64,000 nt of DNA from an uncultured Lachnospira sp. (GCA_910587485.1 CAJUKN010000010.1:5444-69443); one strand, 5' to 3'. Shown: positions 32,278 through 42,450, numbered from the stretch's first letter. Notes: a model not told the origin generated them from the sequence alone. Numbers and translations are program-made.

Positions 32278-34751
32278 AGAAAAAAAATACAGTATCAGGA
32301 AAATTGTTTATCTATATTACATTATTTTTAATCATAGTAATTGTAACTTTTTTTTCCATGAATTATCATTCAGAAATTGCAGCAACAGTAACAATGACTG
32401 AAGCAAAACTGCCTGTTGCAAAAATTAAAATGGAGTCAGGACAATTTATCAATAGAATGCATGGATATACATCCGATATTGATGAGACACTTGTGCATAC
32501 AGATTTCACACCATTGCCATCCAATAAAAAATTAACAGTGGTATTGGATACATATGGGGAAAAGGTAAAAAATATTTCCTATAAAGTGCGAGATACAAAG
32601 GATAATTCATTAATTGAGGATACAAAGCTTGATGGTTTTGATGAAGATAATAATACTGTGGAAGCTGTTTTGAATATTAAAAATTTATTGACAGATGAAG
32701 AAAAATATTTGCTGGAAATTTATATTGAGACAGAAAATTATAGTTATATTGGTTATTATACAACCATTGAAAGCGGACAAAATGATGATTTACAAAAAAG
32801 AATTGATTATGTTTTAGATTTTAATGCGGCTACATTAGATACAAGCAAGTTAAACAGTGTTAATCAGTATTTGGAGTCAAATGGTTCTGCGGACAATACA
32901 AATTTTGGCAATGTCAATATTAATAATTCATTATATAATGTTGGGTGGGGAGATTTAAATCCGTTTCTTCAAAGTGATATTGTTCCATCTATCATACAAG
33001 TTGAAGGCGAAATTATGATAGTAGCACTTGATTATATTTGTGGAGCGCAAAACGATTATGACAGTTATGACACTTACAGCGTCCATGATTATTACAGAAT
33101 CAGGCAAAGCACAGACAAAATTTATCTTTTAGGTTACAGCCGCCAAACCAATCAAATATTTGATGGAAGAAATGATTTGATAAGCAATGGCAAGATAAAT
33201 CTTGGCATTTGTTCTTCGTCAGAAGTTGAATTTATGGCGGCTCCAGAGAATAAACACACATATTTTGTCAATGAAAATACGTTGTGGGGGTATAGTCTTG
33301 ATACCAATACTATTAATAGAGTGTTTAGTTTTGAATCCGATGATTCAGATAATGTAAGAGAACATTATGGAAATCATGCAATAAAGATTGTTCGTGTTGA
33401 TGATAGTGGCGATGTGAAATTTATTGTATGTGGCTATATGAACAGAGGCGAACATGAAGGTCAGGTTGGTGTTTCTGTATATAGTTATAGTTTTGCAGGT
33501 AATGAAGTACAAGAATTATGTTATATTCCGTTAAATGTTCCTTATCAAAATATTATTGAAAATGTTGCGGATATTTCTTATATAAATAATAACAATTCAC
33601 TGTATTTATCTATTGGCAATACTATGTATTCTATTGATTTAAACAGTATGGAAGTGATGGTTGAGATTGAAAATCTTATTAATGGAACATATAAGATGAG
33701 TGACAATGGGCGAATTATTGGTTATAGTACAAAGGGTGGTTTGTATGACAGTGAAGAACTGCGTATATTTAATATTGATAAAGGCACCGATTGTCTTATT
33801 AAACCGTTGGAGGGCGATTATTTAAAAGCACTGGGGTTTATTGGTGATGACTTTATCTATGGAGCAGCCAAAAAAGATGATATATATACAGATGAAGCAG
33901 GATTTGTAATATTTCCAATGTATAAAATCTATATTATGAATGATGCATATGAGATTATAAAAGAATATGAAAATGAGGGTTTTTATATAAGTGCTGCCGA
34001 AGTGGACGATTATCGAATTAATTTGTCAAGAGTGACAAAGAATGATGATGGAAGTTATTCTCCAACATCAATAGACCAGTTAATAAATAAAGATGAAAAT
34101 GCAGCATCCAAAGAGGCATATCTTGACCATATTTCAACAAATGCAAGGAAATCAGAGCTTGTCCTTGTACTGCCAAATGGTGTTGGCAATGTAGGAGAAG
34201 CTTCTCTTCAAGAGGCGGACGCGGCAGAGTTTAACAAAGAAAAGATTTTAAATTTAGATGCCAAAGTCAATACAGCATTAAAATATTATGTATATACTTC
34301 TGGAAAATATTGTAAAGCATATGATAATATAAGCGCAGCAATCAATCATGGTATAAAAGATTATGGTATGATTAAAGACAATAATAATATTGAGATATGG
34401 AATCGAAATAGGATGTCAAACTATTCTATTAAAGGGGTATCAGCTTATATTGCAACATATGATAATTCTATTAAAACAGCAACAGAGGCAGTGAAAAAGT
34501 TTTTGGGAGAAGATGGACTAACCCCAATTTCAATGAAAGGGGTTTCTATGGAAAGCATATTAAGTTTTGTCAGTGATGGAAGACCAGTAATAGCAAAGGT
34601 AAATGATGGTTATCTTATTATAACGGCATATGATTTAGGAAACATTGTATATATAGATGTAGGAACAGGCAAAGAAGAAATGCAAAATTACACCAATGCA
34701 AAGAAAAGATTTACAGAAGCAGGGAATATATTTATAACATATTATAAGTAA
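32274..34751 (+). CDS. Large membrane-anchored extracytoplasmic protein, C39-like C-terminus
   Basis: 825 residues, not assigned to a named family. One N-terminal membrane helix (about 12-30), a beta-rich region (about 45-170), a long segment with repeated short strands that could be a beta-propeller (about 250-610: IVALDYICGA, IYLLGYSR, LWGYSLDT, VKFIVCGYM, SVYSYSFAG), and a C-terminal part (about 690-825) with GVSMESILSFVSDGRPVIAKVNDGYLII and YDLGNIVYIDVGTG, the pattern of peptidase C39-like domains, where the catalytic Cys appears absent. Starts with GTG in a GTGA overlap with the methyltransferase. Precedes a class A PBP, so a role at the cell wall is plausible. Confidence 0.6.
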   Translation: MKKKNTVSGKLFIYITLFLIIVIVTFFSMNYHSEIAATVTMTEAKLPVAKIKMESGQFINRMHGYTSDIDETLVHTDFTPLPSNKKLTVVLDTYGEKVKNISYKVRDTKDNSLIEDTKLDGFDEDNNTVEAVLNIKNLLTDEEKYLLEIYIETENYSYIGYYTTIESGQNDDLQKRIDYVLDFNAATLDTSKLNSVNQYLESNGSADNTNFGNVNINNSLYNVGWGDLNPFLQSDIVPSIIQVEGEIMIVALDYICGAQNDYDSYDTYSVHDYYRIRQSTDKIYLLGYSRQTNQIFDGRNDLISNGKINLGICSSSEVEFMAAPENKHTYFVNENTLWGYSLDTNTINRVFSFESDDSDNVREHYGNHAIKIVRVDDSGDVKFIVCGYMNRGEHEGQVGVSVYSYSFAGNEVQELCYIPLNVPYQNIIENVADISYINNNNSLYLSIGNTMYSIDLNSMEVMVEIENLINGTYKMSDNGRIIGYSTKGGLYDSEELRIFNIDKGTDCLIKPLEGDYLKALGFIGDDFIYGAAKKDDIYTDEAGFVIFPMYKIYIMNDAYEIIKEYENEGFYISAAEVDDYRINLSRVTKNDDGSYSPTSIDQLINKDENAASKEAYLDHISTNARKSELVLVLPNGVGNVGEASLQEADAAEFNKEKILNLDAKVNTALKYYVYTSGKYCKAYDNISAAINHGIKDYGMIKDNNNIEIWNRNRMSNYSIKGVSAYIATYDNSIKTATEAVKKFLGEDGLTPISMKGVSMESILSFVSDGRPVIAKVNDGYLIITAYDLGNIVYIDVGTGKEEMQNYTNAKKRFTEAGNIFITYYK

Positions 34752-34807
34752 TTTGTATCATTAAGTTGGATACGTTAAATTGTTAGGTCGCAGCATGGAG
34801 GCTAAAT

Positions 34808-37039
34808 ATGAAAAAAAAGATTAAAAAAACTTTATTAATCATATTTTTAGTAGTGTTATTGGTGGCAGCGATTTATATAACACCTAAAATTATTCAAGTG
34901 TATCATTTTAAGCAGGAGGCAGAGCAGCTTGTTAAAGCTAGTTCAGAAGAAACATTTAAACAGTCTAAAACAACATTAGTATATGACAAAAATGGTGAAG
35001 AATTATGTAAGATTAAGAATGACAAAGATTTATACTATATAAATTATTCTGATATACCAACAAATCTAGCCAATTCTTTTATTGTGATGGAAGATAAAGA
35101 ATTTTATACACATTCAGGAATTGATTATAAAGCCATTATCAGAGCAATGCTTGCGAATCGTAAAAACAATAAGATTGTTCAAGGGGCAAGTACAATAACA
35201 CAGCAGCTTGCCCGCAATATTTTTCTTTCGCAGGAAGTTACTTGGGAGAGAAAAATTAAAGAGATGTTTGCTGCATATAGCCTTGAAAAAAAATATTCTA
35301 AAGAAAAGATATTAGAATACTATTTGAATAATATTTATTTTGGCAATGGTTTCTATGGTGTTGAATCAGCCGCAAGAGGTTATTTTAATAAGAGCGTTTC
35401 AGAACTTACTTTATCTGAACAAGCATTTATAGCCGCCATTCCAAATGGTCCTACAAAATATAATCCTTTTATAAATTTTGATAATACACTAGAGAGAAGA
35501 AATGTTATTTTAAATGAATTGTATAAAGAAGGTTATATTAGTTCTATGGACTATTATTCCGCTTTATATGATGAGGTTGTGTTAGAACCAAGTACTTCAA
35601 ATGAAGTCAATAGTTCAATTGTTACATATGTGCGTCACTGTGCTGTAGAGTCCTTAATGGAAAGTATGGGCTTTCTCTTTCGCAATAATTTTGAGGATGA
35701 AACCGATTTAAAAAATTATCAGGATTTATATGAAAAATATTATAATGATTGTCAACAAAAACTAATTGCGGGAGGATATACCATATATACATCCATTGAT
35801 GTAGAAAAACAGGAATTATTACAAGAAATTATTGATAAAAATTTAGAAAGTTTTACAGAAATTTCCGATGAAGGGATATACAAAATGCAGGGTGCTGCAA
35901 CTTGTATTGATAATCTTTCAGGTAATGTTGTGGCGATTGTTGGTTCTAGGAGTCAAGATATAAGTGGACTTACATTGAATCGGGCGTATCAAAGTTACAG
36001 ACAATCAGGCAGTGCAATAAAGCCTATATCTGTATATGCACCTTATTTGCAATTGGGATACAATGCAGATTCTATTGTAGAAGATGAGCCAATTCCCGGT
36101 GGACCATCCAATGCAGATGGTACATATGCAGGACAGATGACATTACGGGACGCTGTTAAATATTCTAAAAATACAGTAGCATGGAAAATTTATCAGGAAA
36201 TTACACCTAGAACAGGTATAGGATTTCTTATGAAAATGGGCTTTAAAAAGGTATGGTATGATAAAGATTACAATGCTGCGGCACTGGGCGGTTTTACATA
36301 TGGTGTAACAACAGAAGAAATGGCAGGAGGATTTGCTACATTAGCCAATGATGGAACATATCGCAAACCAACCTGCATTGAGAAAATTGTCAATGCATCA
36401 GGAAAAGAAGTAGTTGATTCTAATAAAATAAATGCAATCATATATAGTGTAAGTGCTGCACGCCTGATGACGGATATATTGCAATCGGTTGTGGAACCGG
36501 GCGGAACTGGCTCGCAAGCTGCTGTTGAAGGAGTAGCTATTGCAGGGAAAACGGGTTCAACAAATTCTAACAAAGATATGTGGTTTTGTGGATATAGTCC
36601 ATATTATACGCTTGCTGTATGGATGGGATATGATTATCCGCAAGTTATTCATAGTGATAATAAGACGGTTTATATATTTAAAGAATATATGGAACAAGTA
36701 CATAAAACATTGCCTAAAATGAGTTTTAACACCAATATAAGTTCTGGAACAAACAATGAAAAGACGACACCTGTTGAGGATGAGACGGTTCCAGATGAAG
36801 ATAATGAACAGTCTACAACACAGCAAGAAACAGAATCATTGCCACAAGAAACTACTCCAAGTGATGAAAATGACTTGAATACTGATAGTGATATGGACGC
36901 AACTGGTGCAACTGGAGGCGATATGGATGTACCTAATGGAAACTTGGGAGGTGATATGGATGCGCCAAGCAGTGATACAGATAGACCAAACGAAAATCTT
37001 GGGAGCGATATTGATGCACCTATTGATGTAGATAGATAA
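34808..37039 (+). CDS. Class A penicillin-binding protein (PBP1A-like)
   Basis: 743 residues. Membrane helix (about 6-26), GT51 glycosyltransferase (about 50-230; catalytic Glu in MEDKEFYTHSGID, then GASTITQQLARN), and penicillin-binding transpeptidase (about 330-630; SGSAIKP with Ser/Lys, SKN and KTGS motifs all present). Polymerises and crosslinks peptidoglycan outside the membrane. The C-terminal tail (about 650-743) is an acidic Thr/Glu/Asp region ending in short GGDMDxPxxNLG repeats. GGAGG precedes the ATG. Confidence 0.93.
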   Translation: MKKKIKKTLLIIFLVVLLVAAIYITPKIIQVYHFKQEAEQLVKASSEETFKQSKTTLVYDKNGEELCKIKNDKDLYYINYSDIPTNLANSFIVMEDKEFYTHSGIDYKAIIRAMLANRKNNKIVQGASTITQQLARNIFLSQEVTWERKIKEMFAAYSLEKKYSKEKILEYYLNNIYFGNGFYGVESAARGYFNKSVSELTLSEQAFIAAIPNGPTKYNPFINFDNTLERRNVILNELYKEGYISSMDYYSALYDEVVLEPSTSNEVNSSIVTYVRHCAVESLMESMGFLFRNNFEDETDLKNYQDLYEKYYNDCQQKLIAGGYTIYTSIDVEKQELLQEIIDKNLESFTEISDEGIYKMQGAATCIDNLSGNVVAIVGSRSQDISGLTLNRAYQSYRQSGSAIKPISVYAPYLQLGYNADSIVEDEPIPGGPSNADGTYAGQMTLRDAVKYSKNTVAWKIYQEITPRTGIGFLMKMGFKKVWYDKDYNAAALGGFTYGVTTEEMAGGFATLANDGTYRKPTCIEKIVNASGKEVVDSNKINAIIYSVSAARLMTDILQSVVEPGGTGSQAAVEGVAIAGKTGSTNSNKDMWFCGYSPYYTLAVWMGYDYPQVIHSDNKTVYIFKEYMEQVHKTLPKMSFNTNISSGTNNEKTTPVEDETVPDEDNEQSTTQQETESLPQETTPSDENDLNTDSDMDATGATGGDMDVPNGNLGGDMDAPSSDTDRPNENLGSDIDAPIDVDR

Positions 37040-37075
37040 AAAGATGTTTTAGTGAATATAATAAAGTCAAAAATG

Positions 37076-37106
37076 GGACTGTCGCATTTGTGCGACAGTC
37101 CTGTTT
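37076..37106. terminator. Bidirectional terminator between PBP and prs
   Basis: GGACTGTCGCA (37076-37086), loop TTTG, TGCGACAGTCC (37091-37101), then TGTTTTG; on the minus strand CATTTTTGA follows. Serves both convergent genes. Confidence 0.88.
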
Positions 37107-37110
37107 TGTA

Positions 37111-37147
37111 GTCAAGCGAATATTCACAATCCGCTTCTTTGCAACTT
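37111..37147 (-). repeat. Dispersed element R3 (3' part only)
   Basis: On the minus strand GTTGCAAAGAAGCGGATTGTGAATATTCGCTTGAC, matching the 3' ends of R1, R2 and R5. Only this end is present; it sits between terminator and prs stop codon. Confidence 0.65.
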
Positions 37148-37148
37148 T

Positions 37149-38333
37149 TTATTTACCATAATGTGTTTGGTTATATTCAGCAACACGCTTTTGTATGCGT
37201 TCAACTGGATTCAGTAAGTTGCTGATTGAGGAATCATGGTTGAGCGTATCCACCATAAGTGCAATATATTTGCTCATATCAACATTAATATACCAAGGCT
37301 TATTAAGTAATTCTTCAGGCTGATAAACTAGGTTTGTTGTAAGAATTTTATCAATAATGCCATTATTGTAAGCCTCATCAAACTTTTGAAGACCATTTGT
37401 GAATAACCCAAAAGTTGTTGCACAAAAAACTCTTTTTGCCTTGCGCCTTTTTAACTCAGAGGCAACGTCAATCATGCTTTCACCAGAAGATATCATATCA
37501 TCAATAATCAATACATCTTTGTCTTCAACATTAGAGCCAAGAAACTCATGTGCAACAATTGGATTATGCCCATTAACAATCGTTGCATAATCACGTCTTT
37601 TGTAAAACATACCCATATCAAGACCTAAAACATTGGCAAAATAGACAGCACGTCCCATACCACCCTCATCAGGACTGATAACCATCATATGCTCATTGTC
37701 TATATGAAGGTCATCAACGCCTAATAAAAGATATTTGATAAATTGATAGGTGCAAGATACCGATTCAAATCCTTTAAGTGGAATCGCATTTTGCACTCTT
37801 GGGTCATGAGCATCAAAAGTAATAATATTATCAACGCCCATATTGGTAAGTTCTTGAAGCATAAGCGCGCAGTCAAGAGACTCTCTGCCGCTTCGTTTAT
37901 GTTGTCTGCTCTCATATAAAAATGGCATAATAACAGAGATTCTTCTGGCTTTTCCGCCAGCAGCAGCAATCACACGCTTTAAATCAGCATAGTGGTCATC
38001 TGGTGACATATGATTTGTAATCCCACTAAGAGAATATTCTAGGCTGTAATTGCATACATCAACCATCACATATAAATCAAAACCACGTACAGAGTCATTC
38101 ATCATGCCCTTACCCTCGCCAGAACCAAATCGAGGTGTTTTTGCTTCAAGTATATAACTGTCTCTTTTATATCCGGCAAATGCTAGAGTGTGTTCGCTTT
38201 CATGTTCCCGTTGGTTTCTCCATTCAGTCAAATATTTATCAACTTTTTCCCCAAGCTGTGTGCAGCTTTTTAATGGAATAATACCTAATGTTCCATAAGG
38301 AATTGTCTCGGTGTGTCGTTCATCGCGTGGCAT
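37149..38333 (-). CDS. prs: Ribose-phosphate pyrophosphokinase (PRPP synthase)
   Basis: 394 residues, longer than the classical 315-residue enzyme; extra N-terminal sequence (about 1-85) and inserted loops fit a divergent clostridial Prs form. ISVIMPFLYESRQHKRSGRESLD, TFDAHDP, VISPDEGG and the PRPP loop DVLIIDDMISSGESM are visible. Transfers pyrophosphate from ATP to ribose 5-phosphate for nucleotide, His and Trp synthesis; rpiB in this window supplies the same substrate pool. GGAGGATTTT precedes the ATG on the minus strand. Confidence 0.92.
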   Translation of the reverse strand: MPRDERHTETIPYGTLGIIPLKSCTQLGEKVDKYLTEWRNQREHESEHTLAFAGYKRDSYILEAKTPRFGSGEGKGMMNDSVRGFDLYVMVDVCNYSLEYSLSGITNHMSPDDHYADLKRVIAAAGGKARRISVIMPFLYESRQHKRSGRESLDCALMLQELTNMGVDNIITFDAHDPRVQNAIPLKGFESVSCTYQFIKYLLLGVDDLHIDNEHMMVISPDEGGMGRAVYFANVLGLDMGMFYKRRDYATIVNGHNPIVAHEFLGSNVEDKDVLIIDDMISSGESMIDVASELKRRKAKRVFCATTFGLFTNGLQKFDEAYNNGIIDKILTTNLVYQPEELLNKPWYINVDMSKYIALMVDTLNHDSSISNLLNPVERIQKRVAEYNQTHYGK

Positions 38334-38441
38334 AATAAAATCCTCCGTATATAATCATTAATTAGAATCATTGTGAACTGCCTATTGTGCCAAGTCTGTA
38401 GGGCAAGACCACATTCATTCATCAAATAATATAGTAGTAAA

Positions 38442-39434
38442 TCATTTAGAAGTCAATCCTTTTGTTTTTTTCAATATGCGAATATCGTCTCCAAAAAGTT
38501 TTAATATCTTATAAGCACTTGAAATACGTGAAAAAATTCTTTCAGAATAAACTTCTCTTATAGAATATAGGGATAGATTCGTTGATATAATGGTGCTTTT
38601 TTGACGAAGCAACCGTTCATTAATGACATAAAACAATTTGGAATTGGTATAGGAATTACCAAATTCAGTGCCTAAATCGTCAATAATCAATAAATCACAG
38701 TCTAATAAATAGTGTGTATTATAATTTTTATCTTCGCCAAATTTAACAAAATCCTGACGTTCAAAACGATTAAAAAGTTCAATGGCTGTCAGATAAATAA
38801 CACTATGTGAAGAATCCAACAATTCTTTTGCAATACAATTAGTTAAAAAGGTTTTTCCGGTTCCAGTATCTCCAAAAAGTAATATATTAGAAAAGGTGGT
38901 ATCAAATGTATTTACAAAATCCTTGCAGATATATACCACTTGATGCATATTATCAAAAGGCGTTAATCCTGTTGATGCCTCTATAATATCCTTATTGTAC
39001 CATTTGTAAGAAAAGGTATTAAAATTTTCATTGTCTGTAATGTTTTTAAGGTTAGAGTCCAAATAGACCAAATCAACAGCCTTTTTGACAAAACAAGAAC
39101 ATTTATCTTGACCAATGTAACCTGTATCCTTACAGAGAGGACAAGTAAAAATAGGGTTTAGGTAATTGGATGGTTTATGAAGTTGAGTTAAAATTTCTTT
39201 TTTACGTTTGTCGAGTTCTGCAATTTTTTGTTTATAATCATCAGAAACATTACCCAATATGCGCATAGAAGCAGATTTTATTGAAAGATTGATAATCGCG
39301 CTCTCAATATCTTTAAATTCAGGAGCAAGACAAATAACCTCTTCATAGCGTTGATCTATCCTATTTTGATTTGCAGTTCGCTCATTTGCATACATTTGCA
39401 TAATCATATCATATTGAGAGTTGGTAAGAGACAT
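38442..39434 (-). CDS. dnaC: DnaC-type helicase loader ATPase
   Basis: 330 residues. N-terminal helical region, a zinc-binding CPLCKDTGYIGQDKCSC (about 97-113), and an AAA+ domain (about 130-330) with Walker A GDTGTGKTFL, Walker B LLIIDDLG, sensor-like IISTNLS and Arg finger region SERIFSRIS. Loads the DnaB helicase on origin or restart DNA (equivalent to DnaI of Bacillus). Separated from the DnaD gene by 17 bases in the same operon. Confidence 0.9.
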   Translation of the reverse strand: MSLTNSQYDMIMQMYANERTANQNRIDQRYEEVICLAPEFKDIESAIINLSIKSASMRILGNVSDDYKQKIAELDKRKKEILTQLHKPSNYLNPIFTCPLCKDTGYIGQDKCSCFVKKAVDLVYLDSNLKNITDNENFNTFSYKWYNKDIIEASTGLTPFDNMHQVVYICKDFVNTFDTTFSNILLFGDTGTGKTFLTNCIAKELLDSSHSVIYLTAIELFNRFERQDFVKFGEDKNYNTHYLLDCDLLIIDDLGTEFGNSYTNSKLFYVINERLLRQKSTIISTNLSLYSIREVYSERIFSRISSAYKILKLFGDDIRILKKTKGLTSK

Positions 39435-39451
39435 AAATTTTCCTTCCTAAA

Positions 39452-40612
39452 TCAGCCATTGTTGCTTAATAACGCGCTTTCTAAGCTGTCAATATCAGTG
39501 TTGCGCTGGTGAAAATTATTAAATTTATTATTTGCTATGGTTTTAATAGTCGTATTTTTCTTTTTTATATTTTTATTTTCTTGTGTTTGTTCAAATTTTT
39601 GGTCATCTAGTTTTATATCATCTTGTGTTTTAATATTTGCATTATGCCATTTTGTAAGAATAGAGTCAGCGTATGGAAAACTTGGCTCATGTGTCGTGCG
39701 TAATGTTCGATTGCACGCCTCAATAATAAGGTCTGAAGAAAAACAATAGATGTCCGTCCATTTTTTGATAAAATCTTGCTCATATTTGCCTGCTGTACGG
39801 TTTTTAATACCAAAAGCATTTAGAACGGCATAAGTAGTCTCATTGTGATTATCAATACAAGTTTTTGCCTGTTTTACAGAGGATATACCATTTTCTGCCC
39901 ATGCCAGAGCAACTTTTTCAATATAACGCATACTTTTATGACCATTTGTTACACAGTATTCAATCAGATATTCAATTAAGTCTGAAGGAAAATGAAGTGT
40001 GTCATAAAAATACGCAATTGTGGAAGCATCCGAAACATTAAGTGAATCTCCCATATATGTTCCCACAGCATAAAGCAACATACTAAATTCATCCTGAGCA
40101 TAAAATTTCTTTAGCTGTTGTGGTGTATAAGCTGTTCTGGTTTCAATGTTTAAATGAGCAATTTTATTGCCAGCAGCAGAAGCAAAATCAACCATATTAT
40201 CACAACAATTATGTGATGTTGAGCTTACAGTTTCTTTTTTTGCATTGGCTTTATCATCTATATTTTTATAAGATTCAGTATGGAGCTGTTTGTCCGTGTC
40301 ACAAGTTGCCTCTTTTTTTAAGTCACAAAAAGTAATGCCATCAATTGTATTATTAGTTGAGGTGTTTAGTATAATTGCTCCAACTTTATTCCAATAACGA
40401 AGCGCGCGTAAAATATCAGCTTCTGTTTGGTTAAAAGTATCAGCAAGACTAGAGACCGATATATCGGATTGGTTATTTGTTACACATTTTAAAAGATAGA
40501 TATAAACTTTGACAAATTCACCATTTGCTAATGGCATATATTTATCAATAAAGATATTAGAAATATTGGTAGATAATTTGTTTAATTCAATATTTAAATT
40601 TAGTTTATTCAT
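39452..40612 (-). CDS. dnaD: DnaD domain replication initiation protein
   Basis: 386 residues. An N-terminal winged-helix region (about 20-85; EFVKVYIYLLKCV, SVSSLADTFNQTEADILRALRYW), a variable linker, then two DnaD/DnaB_2-type segments (YFYDTLHFPSDLIEYLIEYCVTNGHKSMRYIEKVALAWAENGI and the later FSSDLIIEACNRTL ... YADSILTKWHNANI). DNA-remodelling factor that helps recruit helicase loader. Start at 40612 (MNKLNL); the frame is open to 40684 without a better site. A cluster of four DnaA boxes lies upstream. Confidence 0.88.
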   Translation of the reverse strand: MNKLNLNIELNKLSTNISNIFIDKYMPLANGEFVKVYIYLLKCVTNNQSDISVSSLADTFNQTEADILRALRYWNKVGAIILNTSTNNTIDGITFCDLKKEATCDTDKQLHTESYKNIDDKANAKKETVSSTSHNCCDNMVDFASAAGNKIAHLNIETRTAYTPQQLKKFYAQDEFSMLLYAVGTYMGDSLNVSDASTIAYFYDTLHFPSDLIEYLIEYCVTNGHKSMRYIEKVALAWAENGISSVKQAKTCIDNHNETTYAVLNAFGIKNRTAGKYEQDFIKKWTDIYCFSSDLIIEACNRTLRTTHEPSFPYADSILTKWHNANIKTQDDIKLDDQKFEQTQENKNIKKKNTTIKTIANNKFNNFHQRNTDIDSLESALLSNNG

Positions 40613-41070
40613 AAAAATAACCATGCCTTTCCATAATTTGCGAATTTGATGTGTTCTATGTACCAATACAAATTGTTCGTTCAATCTTATTTAGCTTGTG
40701 AAATAATTTATTTTTTACACTATCCTGCATTGCTGCTCAATCTGTGAATGTGAACAACCATTTTATATCGTTTCTATGCTATTTTTAATATCAAGTAATT
40801 TGCTGTTTAACAAAGTTAAATTTCAAAGTAGCCATATTATAACATAGTGGGGAAATAAGTCAAACGAGTATAAAATTGTGAAAAACTTTGTGGATAATGT
40901 GGAAAAAGTGGATAGGAGTTTTGGGATTTGGAATATATTAGAAAAATACAGAGTTTTTAAAAGAAAAGTTATCCACAAAATTATCCACATAAATCGTTTG
41001 CTTTTTGAAAAGATTTATGTGGATAATGTGAATAATATCAGTAATCATTTACAACAAAATATAAAAAAAT
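40613..41070. promoter_or_regulatory. DnaA-box cluster upstream of dnaD-dnaC
   Basis: Four exact TTATCCACA boxes: minus strand at 40889-40897 and 41018-41026, plus strand at 40969-40977 and 40981-40989; a weaker site AGTGGATAG at 40907. The last two plus/minus boxes are parts of a perfect 15-bp inverted repeat, TTATCCACATAAATC (40981-40995) with GATTTATGTGGATAA (41012-41026), spacer 16. The flanks are very AT-rich. No gene is supported here; a short plus-strand ORF at 40878-41081 merely reads through the boxes. Confidence 0.85.
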
Positions 41071-42450
41071 TTATTTTATAAGGGATTCACCTACTTTATA
41101 AATATCACCTGCTCCCATAGTTATCAACAAATCTCCGTTGATACAATTTTTTTTCAAAAAATTTTCTATTTCCTCAAAAGAACTCATATAATAGCATGTT
41201 GTATTGAATTTTTTAATTTCTTCTTGTAAATCTGTAGAGCTGATGCCAAAATGATTTTGTTCTCTTGCTGCATATATATCAGCAAGAACAACAATATCAG
41301 CAACAGAGAGTGCTTTTGCAAAGTCTTTAAGGAGTGCTTTTGTTCTTGAATAGGTATGTGGCTGAAAGACACACCATATTTTATTGTGTGGATAATGTAA
41401 AGCAGAGTTTAAGGTGGCAGTAATTTCGTCTGGGTGGTGTGCATAATCGTCAACAACGGTAACACCATCAAAAGTGCCTTTGATTTGAAAACGTCTGTCT
41501 GTTCCTGTAAAATGTTTGAGTCCTTGTTTAATTTTTTTCATATCTATTCCAAGTTTTATGCCAACAGCAATCGCAGCTAAAGAATTGTATACATTATGCA
41601 GACCTTGTACGCAAAGTTCAATATGGTCTACAGTTGTTTTATTAATAAGTAAATCATAGGAACAACAACCTGTTGAATTATATTCTATATTAGCAGCGCT
41701 GTATTTGCTTATCTCAGGATTTGAGCCGACAGTGATAACATCACAGCGAAGTCCCTCATAAAAATAAGAATAGTCGTCAATATCTGTGTTGATAACAATA
41801 ATTCCATCATCTGGAAGAAGCTCATTAAACAATCGAAAAGAATGACGAATATCATCAATATCTTTAAAAAAGTCGAGATGGTCTGCTTTGACATTAAGGA
41901 TAACATTGAGTGTAGGGTGAAAAGAAAGAAAACTATTGGTGTATTCACAGGCCTCTGTAAGAAAAATATCGGATTTTCCAGCACGAATATTACCACCTAT
42001 ACTAGAAAGAATACCACCCACAGAAATGGTAGGGTCACAGTCTGCGTTTATTAAAATCTCAGCAATCATAGAAGTGGTTGTTGTTTTGCCATGTGTGCCT
42101 GCAACATTGATAGCTGTAGAATAGTTGGTCATAAGTTGTCCTAAAAGCTGCGCTCTTGTAAGGATATGTAAATTGAATTTTTTTGCGGTGACAAGTTCAG
42201 GGTTGGACTCAGATATAGCGGCAGTATAGACAACCGTGTCAATATCTTTTGTGATATTGGAAGGCATATGAGAATAAAACACCGTAGCACCACAATTTTC
42301 AAGTTCTTTGGTGAGTGCAGATTGACGCATGTCAGAGCCTGAAACCGTAAATCCTCTGTCTAAAAGAATATGTGCAAGTCCACTCATACTGATTCCCCCA
42401 ATTCCAATAAAATGAATATGAATGGGATGGTTAAAATTAATATGATACAT
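41071..42450 (-). CDS. murC: UDP-N-acetylmuramate--L-alanine ligase
   Basis: 459 residues. Adds L-Ala to UDP-MurNAc with ATP. HFIGIGGISMSGLAHIL (N-terminal UDP-binding), AGTHGKTTTTSMIAEIL (P-loop, about 105-121), TEACEYTNSFL, NVKADHLDFF and VVDDYAHHPDEI are all MurC motifs. ATG at 42450 has GGAGG 6 bases upstream; the frame is open further upstream. Stands alone on the minus strand between the DnaA-box region and the glg promoter. Confidence 0.96.
   Translation of the reverse strand: MYHINFNHPIHIHFIGIGGISMSGLAHILLDRGFTVSGSDMRQSALTKELENCGATVFYSHMPSNITKDIDTVVYTAAISESNPELVTAKKFNLHILTRAQLLGQLMTNYSTAINVAGTHGKTTTTSMIAEILINADCDPTISVGGILSSIGGNIRAGKSDIFLTEACEYTNSFLSFHPTLNVILNVKADHLDFFKDIDDIRHSFRLFNELLPDDGIIVINTDIDDYSYFYEGLRCDVITVGSNPEISKYSAANIEYNSTGCCSYDLLINKTTVDHIELCVQGLHNVYNSLAAIAVGIKLGIDMKKIKQGLKHFTGTDRRFQIKGTFDGVTVVDDYAHHPDEITATLNSALHYPHNKIWCVFQPHTYSRTKALLKDFAKALSVADIVVLADIYAAREQNHFGISSTDLQEEIKKFNTTCYYMSSFEEIENFLKKNCINGDLLITMGAGDIYKVGESLIK

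Noticed and set aside
40889..41026. Main chromosomal origin of replication
   Set aside because: No dnaA, dnaN or rpmH nearby, and genes on both sides lie mostly on the same strand, so no strand switch marks an origin. Skew analysis would settle it.
40878..41081. 67-codon plus-strand ORF over the DnaA boxes
   Set aside because: Reads through repeated TTATCCACA boxes, has no ribosome-binding site or family resemblance; the DNA is better explained as a regulatory cluster.
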